DNA of 64,000 nt from Kordia sp965283645 (GTDB lineage Bacteria; Bacteroidota; Bacteroidia; Flavobacteriales; Flavobacteriaceae), in assembly GCF_965283645.1 (NCBI RefSeq), contig NZ_CBDIPG010000001.1:682001-746000 (forward strand), read 5' to 3'. Below the pieces are notes generated by a model. The model saw only the letters and a program-made list of their open reading frames with translations. It ran no database searches and was not told where the DNA came from. Of the stretch, positions 36,032 to 44,757 are shown piece after piece. The translations under genes were made by a program, and so were the position numbers. How positions within the stretch are numbered: position 1 is the stretch's first letter; the number at the start of each line of letters is the position of its first letter.

Positions 36032-37483
36032 ATGACATTTATTAGAAACTTCACTTCTCGTTTTTCAAACAAAACCATTTCAGTTGAAATTGATCCAGAC
36101 CTTTTAACTGAATTAGATACTATTGACCAAATTACTACTTCGAGAAATATTACGTTTAATTTATACAAATTGATATATCATATTGGGACAATTCAATCTA
36201 GGAGATTTGCACCCTCCAATCGATTAAAATTTAGTGACAAATCTGATTTAATTGAAACTATTTACCGAAATACTAATGAATTCAGAGTTAGGGTAAATGA
36301 TATTAGGACAGCTAATGGTTCTGAAACGCTTACTTCAATCTCCGAGGATTTTGGAATAGGAATTTCGGTTGTAATTGCTGAGAAACTTTTTAAGATTAAA
36401 CGTTCAACAATCCAAAGAATTTATGGAACAGGAAGAAGACCTGATTGGAAATGTCAAACGACTGATAATAGAATTTTAGTAGTTGAATGCAAAGGCTCAA
36501 CTAGTATGCAAACTTCAATTCAGCAAGAAGTCAATGCTTTAGATCAAAAGACAAAAGAAGCTGGTGATATTCAAATCGCATCTTTAACAGTCATTAATGA
36601 AGCAACAATAAGTACAAATAGATTTCTTGATCCACCTATTGAACAAAGTAATATTTCACCAATAATGGAAAATCATATTTTACGAGCTGGTCATTATGCT
36701 TCTGTTTTTAGTTTTCTAGGGAATAGTAGATTGAGCAGATACTATTCTCAGATGAGAAAAAGACTGGAAGGAAAAATTACTCCTTATGAACAAACGGAAA
36801 AGAACAAAATCTTCAAAGAAATAAGAACAAATGACCCAATAGTCCGATTTAAAGAAAGGGAATTTACTGGTTCATTCTACGAAATTGAAAATAAAAAATT
36901 TCTCTTTGTTGGTGTAGATAAAGAGCTGTTATCATATACAGGCTTTTTAGAGTTCAAAGATTATGAAAGTGATTCAGATACTTTAATTAATGGTAATTAT
37001 TATAATCTTTTTAAAGATGGGGTTTTGATAATTGAAATTGTTGAAATTCAAGAATTCAATAACATTATTGATATTAATAGGATTAAGAATTATCAAAACA
37101 AAATTACCATTAGTGATATTGATGAAATGAATGAAATCTCATTTTCTAAATATTTCATTCATTTACTTAAGAGAAATGATTTTAATATTATTGAAGAACA
37201 AGCTATGGTTTCTAGTTTTCAATTTGATTTGGTAGCAAATTATAATGACGAAACATACTTTTTTGAATTTAAATTATTTAAATCCAAGCGAATAGACATA
37301 AAAACAATTGATCGACTTAATTTTTACAATAGACAAGTTACAAATGGCAAAATTGTACTTGTTACAAATGGAAAAATTAATTATGAAAGTATAGATACCG
37401 CAAGAATTACTGTTATTGATAGGTTAGAACTTAAGAAAATAGCCAACAATTATACTAATCTTATTAAACTAATTACTTCTTAA
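36032..37483 (+). CDS. Putative double PDDEXK-type nuclease
   Basis: 483 residues with two PDDEXK-like cores. The first (about 143-160) reads DWKCQTTDNRILVVECKGS; the second (about 397-415) reads FDLVANYNDETYFFEFKLF, giving D-x(n)-E-x-K in both. The region between (about 250-370) is mixed alpha/beta of unknown type. By family this is an endonuclease fold of the Mrr-like kind; substrate unknown. It is followed after 10 bp by an HExxH peptidase gene, suggesting a two-gene defence unit. Confidence 0.65.
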   Translation: MTFIRNFTSRFSNKTISVEIDPDLLTELDTIDQITTSRNITFNLYKLIYHIGTIQSRRFAPSNRLKFSDKSDLIETIYRNTNEFRVRVNDIRTANGSETLTSISEDFGIGISVVIAEKLFKIKRSTIQRIYGTGRRPDWKCQTTDNRILVVECKGSTSMQTSIQQEVNALDQKTKEAGDIQIASLTVINEATISTNRFLDPPIEQSNISPIMENHILRAGHYASVFSFLGNSRLSRYYSQMRKRLEGKITPYEQTEKNKIFKEIRTNDPIVRFKEREFTGSFYEIENKKFLFVGVDKELLSYTGFLEFKDYESDSDTLINGNYYNLFKDGVLIIEIVEIQEFNNIIDINRIKNYQNKITISDIDEMNEISFSKYFIHLLKRNDFNIIEEQAMVSSFQFDLVANYNDETYFFEFKLFKSKRIDIKTIDRLNFYNRQVTNGKIVLVTNGKINYESIDTARITVIDRLELKKIANNYTNLIKLITS

Positions 37484-37493
37484 AAAAATACAA

Positions 37494-38120
37494 ATGAATA
37501 AGGAAAATCTAACAAGAGTTTTTTTTCATGAAATAGGTCATTTTATTGCTTTTGAATTAAGTTATAAACTTTTCAATATAGGTCTTGGAACTGAGCATAT
37601 ATGGATTAAACCATATAAACTTAATAATTATATTGATTATGGAGGGGGTACAAAGCCTAAAAAGCCAAAAGATTATATACCAAGAAAAAAAGGTGATATT
37701 GAAAACCCCGTTCATTTTATGGCTGGTATCTTGTATGGCTGTTTAATTCAAACAATTTATCTTAAATCAATAACAAATTATAATTTCAGTAAATGTTTTA
37801 GTTTCGATGAAGAAGCAAACGGAAAACATGATGTTATTGATTTTGCTACAACACACCTTTATTTTAATGGAAAAAAACGTAAAAAGATTTTAGATTTTAT
37901 TAATAACAAATATATAGATCAGTTAAACAGTGATAAAGTTCATTTAGAAAAGTTATTTAAGTTTAGTCCATTAGATTTTGCTTATGATTTTAGTAGTGAG
38001 CAATTTTTGGATATGGAATTAATTAGAAAATCTCTCAAAGATTTTTTAATAGAACATGAAGTACATTATTCATTTTTGATTAAAAATATAGAGATAATAA
38101 AAAACGAAAATAATACTTAG
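37494..38120 (+). CDS. HExxH metallopeptidase-like protein
   Basis: 208 residues. The N-terminal RVFFHEIGHFIAFEL (about 8-21) carries the zincin motif HEIGH, and GKHDVIDFA (near residue 113) could give the third ligand in the M41 (FtsH-peptidase) manner. There is no AAA domain or signal peptide, so it is probably a free cytoplasmic peptidase. Encoded 10 bp after the nuclease gene, it may cleave and activate or destroy that protein. Confidence 0.6.
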   Translation: MNKENLTRVFFHEIGHFIAFELSYKLFNIGLGTEHIWIKPYKLNNYIDYGGGTKPKKPKDYIPRKKGDIENPVHFMAGILYGCLIQTIYLKSITNYNFSKCFSFDEEANGKHDVIDFATTHLYFNGKKRKKILDFINNKYIDQLNSDKVHLEKLFKFSPLDFAYDFSSEQFLDMELIRKSLKDFLIEHEVHYSFLIKNIEIIKNENNT

Positions 38121-38231
38121 TTAGTACTTCAAATATTCTCCAACAAAGCTAGTAAGATACATAGAAATAAGAAAATCACAATTAGTACTCTACCAACTCT
38201 GGTAGTAAACAACCAAAACCGTGGATCATTA

Positions 38232-38690
38232 TCATAGTTCTTCATTATCAATTTTTTTTAAGTATTGTTCTATTTTCTCAATCGTTTCTTCTTTAGCAAC
38301 TTGACCTCGCTCAAATCGTGCCAACGTACTCTTATCCAACCCAACTTTGTGAGCGAGTTTTGTATAAGTTAATCCATATACAATTCTATGAGCAAACAGC
38401 TTCCCACTCAACGTAGTAGCATCAATATTTAATGTTGTAGGTATATATCCTAAAAAGTCATACACGTTATGAAGCGCATATATGGTATTAGAGTGCTTAC
38501 CAAGTTCCATTTCATGTACAAAATTCTTGTTTACTCCCATCAGTTCAGCAACAGCATGTTGGCTTAAATTTCTGTCCATTCGTTCTTTTCGCAACTCGTC
38601 CCCTACGGTTTCAATATGCGCTGGGTACTTGTGGTGCTTGGGTTTAGGCGACGTTAGGCTTAGAGGTAAAAATGGGTAACAAAGGGTAAT
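38232..38690 (-). CDS. Orphan tandem-HTH tail of the serine recombinase (C-terminal exon-like part)
   Basis: The frame is open from the core ATT at 38690-38688 to the stop. The 151 residues after the core Ile hold a linker (about 1-35, Pro/Lys-rich), an Xre-like HTH (VGDELRKERMDRNLSQHAVAEL) and a second HTH (YGLTYTKLAHKVGLDKSTLARF). It lacks its own good start and Shine-Dalgarno. In the integrated state it lies downstream of comM's 5' half in a different frame. In the circle it is fused in frame to residue 497 of the recombinase. An internal ATG (ERMDRN) would cut the first HTH. Confidence 0.75.
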   Translation of the reverse strand: MTLCYPFLPLSLTSPKPKHHKYPAHIETVGDELRKERMDRNLSQHAVAELMGVNKNFVHEMELGKHSNTIYALHNVYDFLGYIPTTLNIDATTLSGKLFAHRIVYGLTYTKLAHKVGLDKSTLARFERGQVAKEETIEKIEQYLKKIDNEEL

Positions 38691-39388
38691 CTTTTGGCAA
38701 GCATGGTTTTTCCCGAACCAGGTGGACCAATTAGAATGATATTGTGTCCGCCAGCCGCGGCAATTTCCATGCATCTTTTGATACTTTCCTGACCTTTTAC
38801 ATCTGAGAAATCAAATTCGGGAAATGCTAAGTTTTTTAGGAACTCTGCGCGTGTATCAATAATAGTTTGTTCTAACACTTCACCTTTGTCAAAGAAATTG
38901 ATGACTTGTTTTATATTTTCTACACCAAAGACTTCTAGGTTATTGACAACTGCCGCTTCTTTGGCGTTTTGTTTCGGTAGAATAAATCCTTTGAAACCTT
39001 CTTCGCGTGCTTTGATTGCAATTGGTAACACGCCGCTAATTGGTTGTAAACTTCCATCTAATGATAGTTCGCCCATGATTAAATATTCGCCTATATTTTC
39101 AGATTCAATTTGATTGGAAGCAGACAGTATTCCTAAAGCAAGTGTTAAATCGTATGCGCTTCCTTCTTTGCGCAAATCGGCAGGTGCCATATTGATCGTA
39201 ATTTTCTTTCCTGGAATTTTATACCCGTTATTTTGCAACGCGGCGGCAATGCGGTAATTACTTTCTTTGATTGCATTGTCTGGCAAACCGACCAAATGAT
39301 AACCAATTCCTTTTGCAATATTTACTTCTACCGTAATTGTAGTGGCTTCAATACCAAATACAGCGCTTCCAAAGACTTTTTTGAGCAT
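38660..39388 (-). pseudogene. comM: N-terminal half of interrupted comM/yifB
   Basis: 243 codons, of which the first 233 (39388-38690) are ComM. They comprise the N-terminal ChlI-like domain (LVGLPDNAIKES, MAPADLRKEGSAYDL, GELSLDG) and Walker A GPPGSGKTMLAKRL at the very end. The last ten codons (LPFVTHFYL and stop) come from the element. ComM is a hexameric helicase that promotes branch migration in natural transformation. comM is also a known insertion site for resistance islands in Acinetobacter. Without its C-terminal half the product should be inactive. Confidence 0.93.
38668..38690. other. Right attachment half-site of the comM element
   Basis: Arm AAAAATGGGTAACAAA (38668-38683), then GGGT and core AAT (38688-38690), directly followed by comM. 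Joined to the left end it makes a 42-bp near-palindrome: 16-bp arms, one mismatch, 10-bp centre GGGTAATGGG whose middle two bases are AA (TT on the comM strand). Confidence 0.8.
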
Positions 39389-39500
39389 TTTTTAGATGAG
39401 TTTTTCATAAAACTATCTTTTTATGTACAAGTTTCCTAGTATGATTTTGTAAGCGTTGAATATTTTGTATGAGCGTTATATTTTAACCTAAAATAAGTAA

Positions 39501-39533
39501 AAAACTAGCCTGAGTAAAGCCCAAGCTAGTTTT
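39501..39533 (-). terminator. Terminator after the lanthipeptide-like gene
   Basis: Arms AAAACTAGC (39501-39509) and GCTAGTTTT (39525-39533) with a partly paired loop, 8 bp beyond the stop of the 39541 gene, with a T-rich minus-strand flank. Confidence 0.7.
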
Positions 39534-39540
39534 AAAAATA

Positions 39541-39744
39541 TTATGGACAACGTAAAATAAATGAGTTACACGCAAATCCAATTGTTTGATCACATTGTTG
39601 ACCAAATGAATGACATACGCCAGGTGGTGTTGTATTGATATCACAACCTGGTTGGTATGAAATTCCACCTTTTACTTTACTAAGATTAAAGTTGCTGATC
39701 GTTTCTTTTTTTAAACTGCAACTTTTTAATTTTGCTTTTTTCAT
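39541..39744 (-). CDS. Class I lanthipeptide-like precursor peptide
   Basis: 67 residues. The leader has the flavobacterial form MKKxKLKxxxLKKETISN...KVKGG (cleavage after Gly27). The 40-residue core has five Cys (34, 44, 51, 59, 66) with Ser/Thr available for thioether rings. No LanB, LanC or exporter gene is in the window, so modification would need enzymes elsewhere. Its upstream leader (39770-39798) is shared with two unrelated genes at 45985 and 46534. Confidence 0.75.
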   Translation of the reverse strand: MKKAKLKSCSLKKETISNFNLSKVKGGISYQPGCDINTTPPGVCHSFGQQCDQTIGFACNSFILRCP

Positions 39745-39769
39745 AATAATCGTATTACTAATTAACGCC

Positions 39770-39798
39770 TACTCTATTGAAAGGTTTTCGGCTTCTCC
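39770..39798 (-). promoter_or_regulatory. Conserved leader motif, copy 1
   Basis: On the minus strand it reads GCCGAAAACC, then TTTC and AATAGAGTAGG, ending about 25 bp before the ATG at 39744. Copies at 46013-46042 and 46563-46591 match in sequence and in distance to the start codon. It could be a promoter variant or a 5' UTR element. Confidence 0.6.
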
Positions 39799-39858
39799 TT
39801 ACTCGTTAATGCATTAATTTATCTGAAAGTTAGGAGTTGTAATAGGTGTAAAAAAGCA

Positions 39859-39892
39859 AAGCATCCTAATTTTGAACAAAATAAGGATGCTT
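39859..39892 (-). terminator. Terminator after the 54-residue peptide gene
   Basis: 15-bp stem with one mismatch (AAGCATCCTAATTTT paired with AAAATAAGGATGCTT, loop GAAC), followed on the minus strand by a T-rich run. Confidence 0.8.
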
Positions 39893-39919
39893 GTTAATTG
39901 TTTTTAAATCGATAAAAAA

Positions 39920-40084
39920 TTAATGATTACAATACGCCGCATCACTTGGTCTGTCAATGTGAATAGGCTCTGTGTCATCTCCTACGATACATTGCCCGCC
40001 CTTGATTTTAGAAAGAATTGTCGTTTTTACAGTAGCAATAGTTCGTTTTTTTAATTCGATTTGTGTGTGTGTTTTTGATTTCAT
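39920..40084 (-). CDS. Short GG-leader peptide precursor (54 aa)
   Basis: 54 residues starting MKSKTHTQIELKKRTIATVK, with a leader ending SKIKGG at 32-33 and a 21-residue core with two Cys and a C-terminal CNH. The leader plan matches the neighbouring lanthipeptide-like precursor and the gene has its own terminator. The core has few Ser/Thr, so it may be a disulfide or other RiPP rather than a lanthipeptide. It lies between the first peptide gene and the AraC-type regulator. Confidence 0.65.
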   Translation of the reverse strand: MKSKTHTQIELKKRTIATVKTTILSKIKGGQCIVGDDTEPIHIDRPSDAAYCNH

Positions 40085-40227
40085 ATCGTACATGATTTTA
40101 AAAAGTTATACTAATTTGATTCTTATTATATCATAATAAGTCGTATTCAATGTAGTACATACGGGCGTTTTTAAAAAAATACATGTCGCTATTTTGAACA
40201 AAATGCGGTACTAAAACACATGAAAGA

Positions 40228-41916
40228 TCAACTCTTGACTTCTAAGATGTTTTTTATGTAGATAGAAGGTTTTTGACCTGTGCGTTCTTTGAAGTGTTTG
40301 ACCAACGAATAATCGCTTTTGTAACCAACTTCTTTTGCAATGGAAGTTATGGAGAATAAACAGAATTTTTTATCTGTATTCAATCGATGGATTGTGTACT
40401 CAATTCGTAGATCATTGATATAATCATTGAAACTCTTCTTTTTGTGTGTTTTAATTATTTGTGATAAGTAACTTCTGTTTGTTTTTAACTTTTTTGCCAT
40501 CGCACTTAAACTACATTCTAGTTTTAAGAAATATTCTGTAGCTTCTAATTTTTCAATTTTTTTGAGAATACTCGTTACTTTAGTAGCTTCAATGTCAAAT
40601 AGTTTTTGTGCTTTTTTTCGTGTGACTAGGTTTTTATTTTCAGCATCCAACGTATGTATTGTTGATGTTAAGTCGTCCACAATTGCTCTGCTTGATTTTT
40701 GCTTTCTAATCATTCTTAAAACTGCTATAATTCCTAGTATGATAAAGAATATCGCACAAATAATAGCATACCAACTGATTGTATTGCTTTGTTGTTTTTC
40801 CTGTTTTAGCAATGCAATTTCATCTTTAAAATATTGTGTTTCTTTTTCGTAGATTTTAGTTCGAATACTGCTTTTATCTTTTTCTAATAGTGTGTTTAGT
40901 TTTAGATATTCTTCATGCCAATATAATGTTTGATCTGTATTTTTTAGTTTGTTATAACTTTTCGCCAATAAAAGATACGTGTCAATAATATACGCATCAC
41001 GTTTTGGATCTTTTTTTAGAAGATCGATAGTTTTTAGTAATTGAGATACCGTTTTTTGATAGTTTTCTTGTTGGAAAAAACAAGCCGCAAGAAAGTAGTT
41101 TGTGTATGTTTTTTGATAGAAACTGTTTGGTAAGCTGTTATTTTTTAATATTTCATCAGCTTTGTGTAAATATTCAAGTGCCAAATTATAGGCTTCTTTT
41201 TTATAAAAAATGATACCTTTTTTAATGAGCAAATCTACTTTTCCATGTTCATAGTTGAGCGTTTCACTTATTGCTAATCCGGTTTTTATGTACGTTAACG
41301 CGGCTTCAAACTGTTCCATGTTTAGGTACGTTTCACTTATGATTGTCAATAAATTTACATGATTTTTTTTGCCTTTATAGTTTGTCTTTTCAATACTATT
41401 TAGGGCTTCAGTACATTTTTCTAACGCTTTGTCATATTGTTGCATTATTCTATGAATGACAGCAATATTCATGCTCGCCAAAAATTGATAGTTTACATTT
41501 TCAATTTTACTTGAAAGATCAAAAAGTGCGTAATACGATTCCAATGCATTTTCATTTTCTCCTAATTGATTGTATATATTTCCTTTTCGCAAGTAACATT
41601 TCAAGAGCAATGAATCATCTTTTAGCCGTTTACTATTTTCGATAGCTACATTGGCAAACTGCATGCTTTGTTCATAGTTTTCTTTTTTGTAGAAATGATA
41701 CGCAACATCTAGCGCATTTTTTGTCCAGTTTTCATCTTTATCCTGACTTTTTAAAAATGTGGTTATATACAGATTTACTTCTTTAGGCGAAACCGTTTTT
41801 ATACGTATGACGAGTTCATTCGTAGAAAGATTTTGAATACTCGTAGTTGCATTTTGCGCATGCGAAAGTGTGCATGTCAAAAATAATAGACAAAGTATGT
41901 GTACAGCTTTTAACAT
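40228..41916 (-). CDS. Membrane-bound TPR/AraC-type transcriptional regulator
   Basis: 562 residues. Signal peptide (to about 20), TPR repeats (about 70-370), one membrane helix (about 385-405, WYAIICAIFFIILGIIAVL), and a cytoplasmic AraC HTH pair (about 455-555: LSAMAKKLKTNRSYLSQII and ITSIAKEVGYKSDYSLVKHF). A periplasmic TPR sensor joined to an internal DNA-binding domain is a common Bacteroidetes one-component design. It lies next to the two peptide genes on the same strand and may control them in response to a peptide. Confidence 0.85.
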   Translation of the reverse strand: MLKAVHILCLLFLTCTLSHAQNATTSIQNLSTNELVIRIKTVSPKEVNLYITTFLKSQDKDENWTKNALDVAYHFYKKENYEQSMQFANVAIENSKRLKDDSLLLKCYLRKGNIYNQLGENENALESYYALFDLSSKIENVNYQFLASMNIAVIHRIMQQYDKALEKCTEALNSIEKTNYKGKKNHVNLLTIISETYLNMEQFEAALTYIKTGLAISETLNYEHGKVDLLIKKGIIFYKKEAYNLALEYLHKADEILKNNSLPNSFYQKTYTNYFLAACFFQQENYQKTVSQLLKTIDLLKKDPKRDAYIIDTYLLLAKSYNKLKNTDQTLYWHEEYLKLNTLLEKDKSSIRTKIYEKETQYFKDEIALLKQEKQQSNTISWYAIICAIFFIILGIIAVLRMIRKQKSSRAIVDDLTSTIHTLDAENKNLVTRKKAQKLFDIEATKVTSILKKIEKLEATEYFLKLECSLSAMAKKLKTNRSYLSQIIKTHKKKSFNDYINDLRIEYTIHRLNTDKKFCLFSITSIAKEVGYKSDYSLVKHFKERTGQKPSIYIKNILEVKS

Positions 41917-42000
41917 GTGGTAATGGTACGGTTTTAAGTAATTACTATTGGTATTACTTAAATGTAAGAACTTTTATTGAATTTGCAAACGTTCAACGAG

Positions 42001-42639
42001 TTACAACTCCACAAATCCATACTTTATAGCATAGTTGACCAATTCGGAAACGGAATGAATGTTGAGTTTACTATATAGGTTTTTTTTGTGCGATTGAACC
42101 GTGTTTACAGAAATGAAAAGAATTTCAGCAATTTCTTTGGTTTTTTTGTTTTGTGCAATGAGTTTTAACACATCTATTTCGCGTGGCGTGAGCTTGACAG
42201 TTACTACTTTTTGTGTTTTTGGTGTTTCTGTTAAATCGTTTATCAGAATGTTTGTCAAACGCGAATCGACATAAGTTTCCCCTTTTCCAACGGTATGAAT
42301 AGCTTCAATGAGCATTTCTTTACTCGTATTTTTCAAAATATAGCCTTTTGCACCTTTTTGCATTGCTTTTTTAATGTATGCAATTTGATTGTGCATGGTC
42401 AGCATTAATACATTGGTATTGAACTTTTTTTCATTTATGGCATCCAAAACATCCAAACCGTCCATTTCGGGCATGGAAATGTCTAAAATTAGAACTTCAA
42501 TGGTGTTTGATTGCAAAAATTGAAGTGCATCTTTTCCAGAGGTTACTATATGTATTTCAAAGGTTTCTGAACTATTTTGAAGCATCAATTCGATACCTTC
42601 AGAAACTAAACTGTGATCGTCGCAAATGAGTAATTTCAT
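42001..42639 (-). CDS. NarL/LuxR-family response regulator
   Basis: 212 residues. Receiver domain with acidic pocket (DD at 8-9), phosphoacceptor Asp in LILDISMPEMDGLD (about 54) and Lys about 103; C-terminal LuxR HTH (LTPREIDVLKLIAQNKKTKEIAEILFISVNTVQSHKKN). The gene follows the kinase gene by 3 bp; the two are a cognate pair. Confidence 0.92.
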   Translation of the reverse strand: MKLLICDDHSLVSEGIELMLQNSSETFEIHIVTSGKDALQFLQSNTIEVLILDISMPEMDGLDVLDAINEKKFNTNVLMLTMHNQIAYIKKAMQKGAKGYILKNTSKEMLIEAIHTVGKGETYVDSRLTNILINDLTETPKTQKVVTVKLTPREIDVLKLIAQNKKTKEIAEILFISVNTVQSHKKNLYSKLNIHSVSELVNYAIKYGFVEL

Positions 42640-42642
42640 AGA

Positions 42643-44751
42643 TTAATGTATTGGAATGTCAATATTTACAATAGTTCCGCGCGATTCTTTTGAATCTATA
42701 TGGCACGAACCATCAATTGTTGCTAGTTGTTTTTTAAGATTTTTTAATCCAATTCCGCTTTCGTTCTTTTGTACATTAAATCCTTTTCCATTGTCTTCAA
42801 TCATCATGTTTATGTGATCTGAATTGCGCGTAATGTTAATACTAAGTTCACTTGCTTCCGCATGTTTTAGGACGTTGTTGACCAATTCTTGCAAGATTCG
42901 GAAGATAAAAATACTTGTTTGTGAGTTTTGAAATGTTTCCAAACCATGAATCATTGTTTGCACTTTTAGATTTTTGTTTTCAACTTTTTTAGAAAAACTT
43001 GTAATTGCATTTTCCAAGTTGAAGTTCGGAATCGGATCTTTGTCAAAACGATGTGAAATGTTTCGCACTTCATCCGTAACGCTATCTAAAATGTGATTGG
43101 TTTTTTCGTATAATTTCTTCGTCCCATCATGTGTTTCAATCAACTGTTTATCAAATGCTTGAAAATGAAATTTTACAGATGTTAGTAAACTTCCAATGTT
43201 GTTGTGCAATTCTTTTGAGATTGCTTCTTTTTCCTTTTCTCTTGCGGATAATGTTGCGTTTATGATCTCAATTTCTTGGTTGTCTACTAAGTTTTGTATT
43301 TTTTGTTTCAGCAATATTTCTTGTTGATCCGCCAATTGATTCGCCACTTTTTTCAGCTTGTAAAAGTAAATCGCAATGATGACAACCAAACAGAGTATAA
43401 TCGCGAAAGCAAACAAATAACTGTATAACTTTTTATTTTCAGCTTGTTTTCGTGAAGCAATTTCTTCCGCCAAGGCACGCTCTTTTTCAAGCAATGAAAT
43501 TTCTACTTTTTTTACTTGCGAAAGATATTCTTTTTCTGATGCCGCCATTTCCCAAAGCTTTTGTTCGTTGAACACAGAATCATTTAATACTTCATACATT
43601 CGTTGATATTCGTATGCTTTTTTATAGTTTCCTTCGCTTAATGCGAATTCACTTTGCTTTTTGGCTAAATATCTTTCTACAGTAAGGTTTGACGCTTTTT
43701 TTGATAATGCAATCGCTTTTGCTAATTCTTGTTTTGCTTTTCCAATTTGATTGTTATTTTGAAATATGGTTGCCTTAGAGATATGAATTTTTGCAATGTA
43801 TGAACTGTCTTTTTGGGTATTGAAAAAAAGTGATGCTTTGTCTAAATAGTTAATTGCCAATTCTGTATTTTTTTCAACGTACAATTCGGCTATGTTTAAA
43901 TAACCGTTTGCTAATTGAAAAGAATCTGCTATTTTTTCTTTCAGTGCAATGCTTTTTTTGAAATATTTCAACGATTTTTCATCATCAGATTTTTCATAAA
44001 ATAATGCTCCTAAATTATTGTATAACTTTGCTTCTTGCGCAATGTTTCCAGTTTCTTTGTAATGATCGAGCGCTTTGGTATAGTAAAATTCTGCAAGTTT
44101 GTAATTGTTTGATAAGCTATACACATTTCCCAAATTTACATAGGTTGCAATTGTTTGTCTGCCTACTATTTCTTGCTTGTTAAGTAATAAAGATTTTTGA
44201 TAGTGATGTATTGCAGCATCATAAATGTTTTTTCTGGTATACACATTCGCAATGTTTACATGTGTGCTGCTTCGTTGTTGTTTTGTAATACTACTATCTT
44301 TAATGGTGAGCGCAATTTTATAGTTTTCCAATGCTTCATCATAGAATTCATTTTTTTTAAATAACAACGCTTTTGTATTGTATACGGCCAGCAATCCTTT
44401 GTAATTAGTATTCAATTTTTCTAAGTGTTCCGATCGTTTTAATACATTAAATACACTATCTAAGTTGTTTTTATGATTCCAATAATGTGCCTGAATTCGC
44501 AAACTTCTTGCCTGACCATTTGTATAAGTATGCAACGTTGCGAAGGAATCTGCTTTCATTGCAAGCATATAACTTTTTTCCCAAGCTTTTTTTCGCAACG
44601 CACTAAAAGCTTGCGTATTAAGGCTATCAATGTGTTGTACATGTTTTGTAGTTGTTGAAACCTTTTCTTGTATACAACCAACAAAACATATAGCAAACAG
44701 CAGAATACTACTTAAAAAAAATATAACTCTATGATGTATAGCACATTTCAT
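42643..44751 (-). CDS. TPR-containing sensor histidine kinase (HisKA_3 type)
   Basis: 702 residues. N-terminal lipobox-like signal (ICFVGC), TPR repeats (about 40-400), coiled coil, one membrane helix (about 440-460), then the HisKA_3 dimerisation helix with the phosphorylated His in AISKELHNNIGSLL and a HATPase domain (ELVNNVLKHAEAS, DNGKGF, GIGLKNL). Signals are probably sensed by the periplasmic TPRs and passed to the 42001 regulator. Targets unknown; the neighbouring peptide and unknown genes are candidates. Confidence 0.9.
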   Translation of the reverse strand: MKCAIHHRVIFFLSSILLFAICFVGCIQEKVSTTTKHVQHIDSLNTQAFSALRKKAWEKSYMLAMKADSFATLHTYTNGQARSLRIQAHYWNHKNNLDSVFNVLKRSEHLEKLNTNYKGLLAVYNTKALLFKKNEFYDEALENYKIALTIKDSSITKQQRSSTHVNIANVYTRKNIYDAAIHHYQKSLLLNKQEIVGRQTIATYVNLGNVYSLSNNYKLAEFYYTKALDHYKETGNIAQEAKLYNNLGALFYEKSDDEKSLKYFKKSIALKEKIADSFQLANGYLNIAELYVEKNTELAINYLDKASLFFNTQKDSSYIAKIHISKATIFQNNNQIGKAKQELAKAIALSKKASNLTVERYLAKKQSEFALSEGNYKKAYEYQRMYEVLNDSVFNEQKLWEMAASEKEYLSQVKKVEISLLEKERALAEEIASRKQAENKKLYSYLFAFAIILCLVVIIAIYFYKLKKVANQLADQQEILLKQKIQNLVDNQEIEIINATLSAREKEKEAISKELHNNIGSLLTSVKFHFQAFDKQLIETHDGTKKLYEKTNHILDSVTDEVRNISHRFDKDPIPNFNLENAITSFSKKVENKNLKVQTMIHGLETFQNSQTSIFIFRILQELVNNVLKHAEASELSINITRNSDHINMMIEDNGKGFNVQKNESGIGLKNLKKQLATIDGSCHIDSKESRGTIVNIDIPIH

Positions 44752-44757
44752 TCTAAA

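Larger units (their letters stand above)
3673..38689. mobile_element. Integrated element of about 35 kb in comM, serine-recombinase type
   Basis: The element is bounded by the two halves of comM. A large serine recombinase gene lies directly at the left boundary, and the boundaries carry 16-bp inverted arms with one mismatch (3677-3692 and 38668-38683). The shared core is ATT on the comM-sense strand, with TT the exact centre of the reconstructed 42-bp attP. Cargo includes two VirD4/HerA-like ATPases, a replication block, candidate defence genes and a peptide gene. I found no relaxase and no other type IV secretion genes. It may be an unusual integrative element, a mobilisable island or a phage satellite; the sequence does not decide. 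Confidence 0.88.

Noticed and set aside
2833..39388. Split comM explained by a frameshift or sequencing error
   Set aside because: The halves are 35 kb apart, with matching inverted arms and an integrase at the junction.
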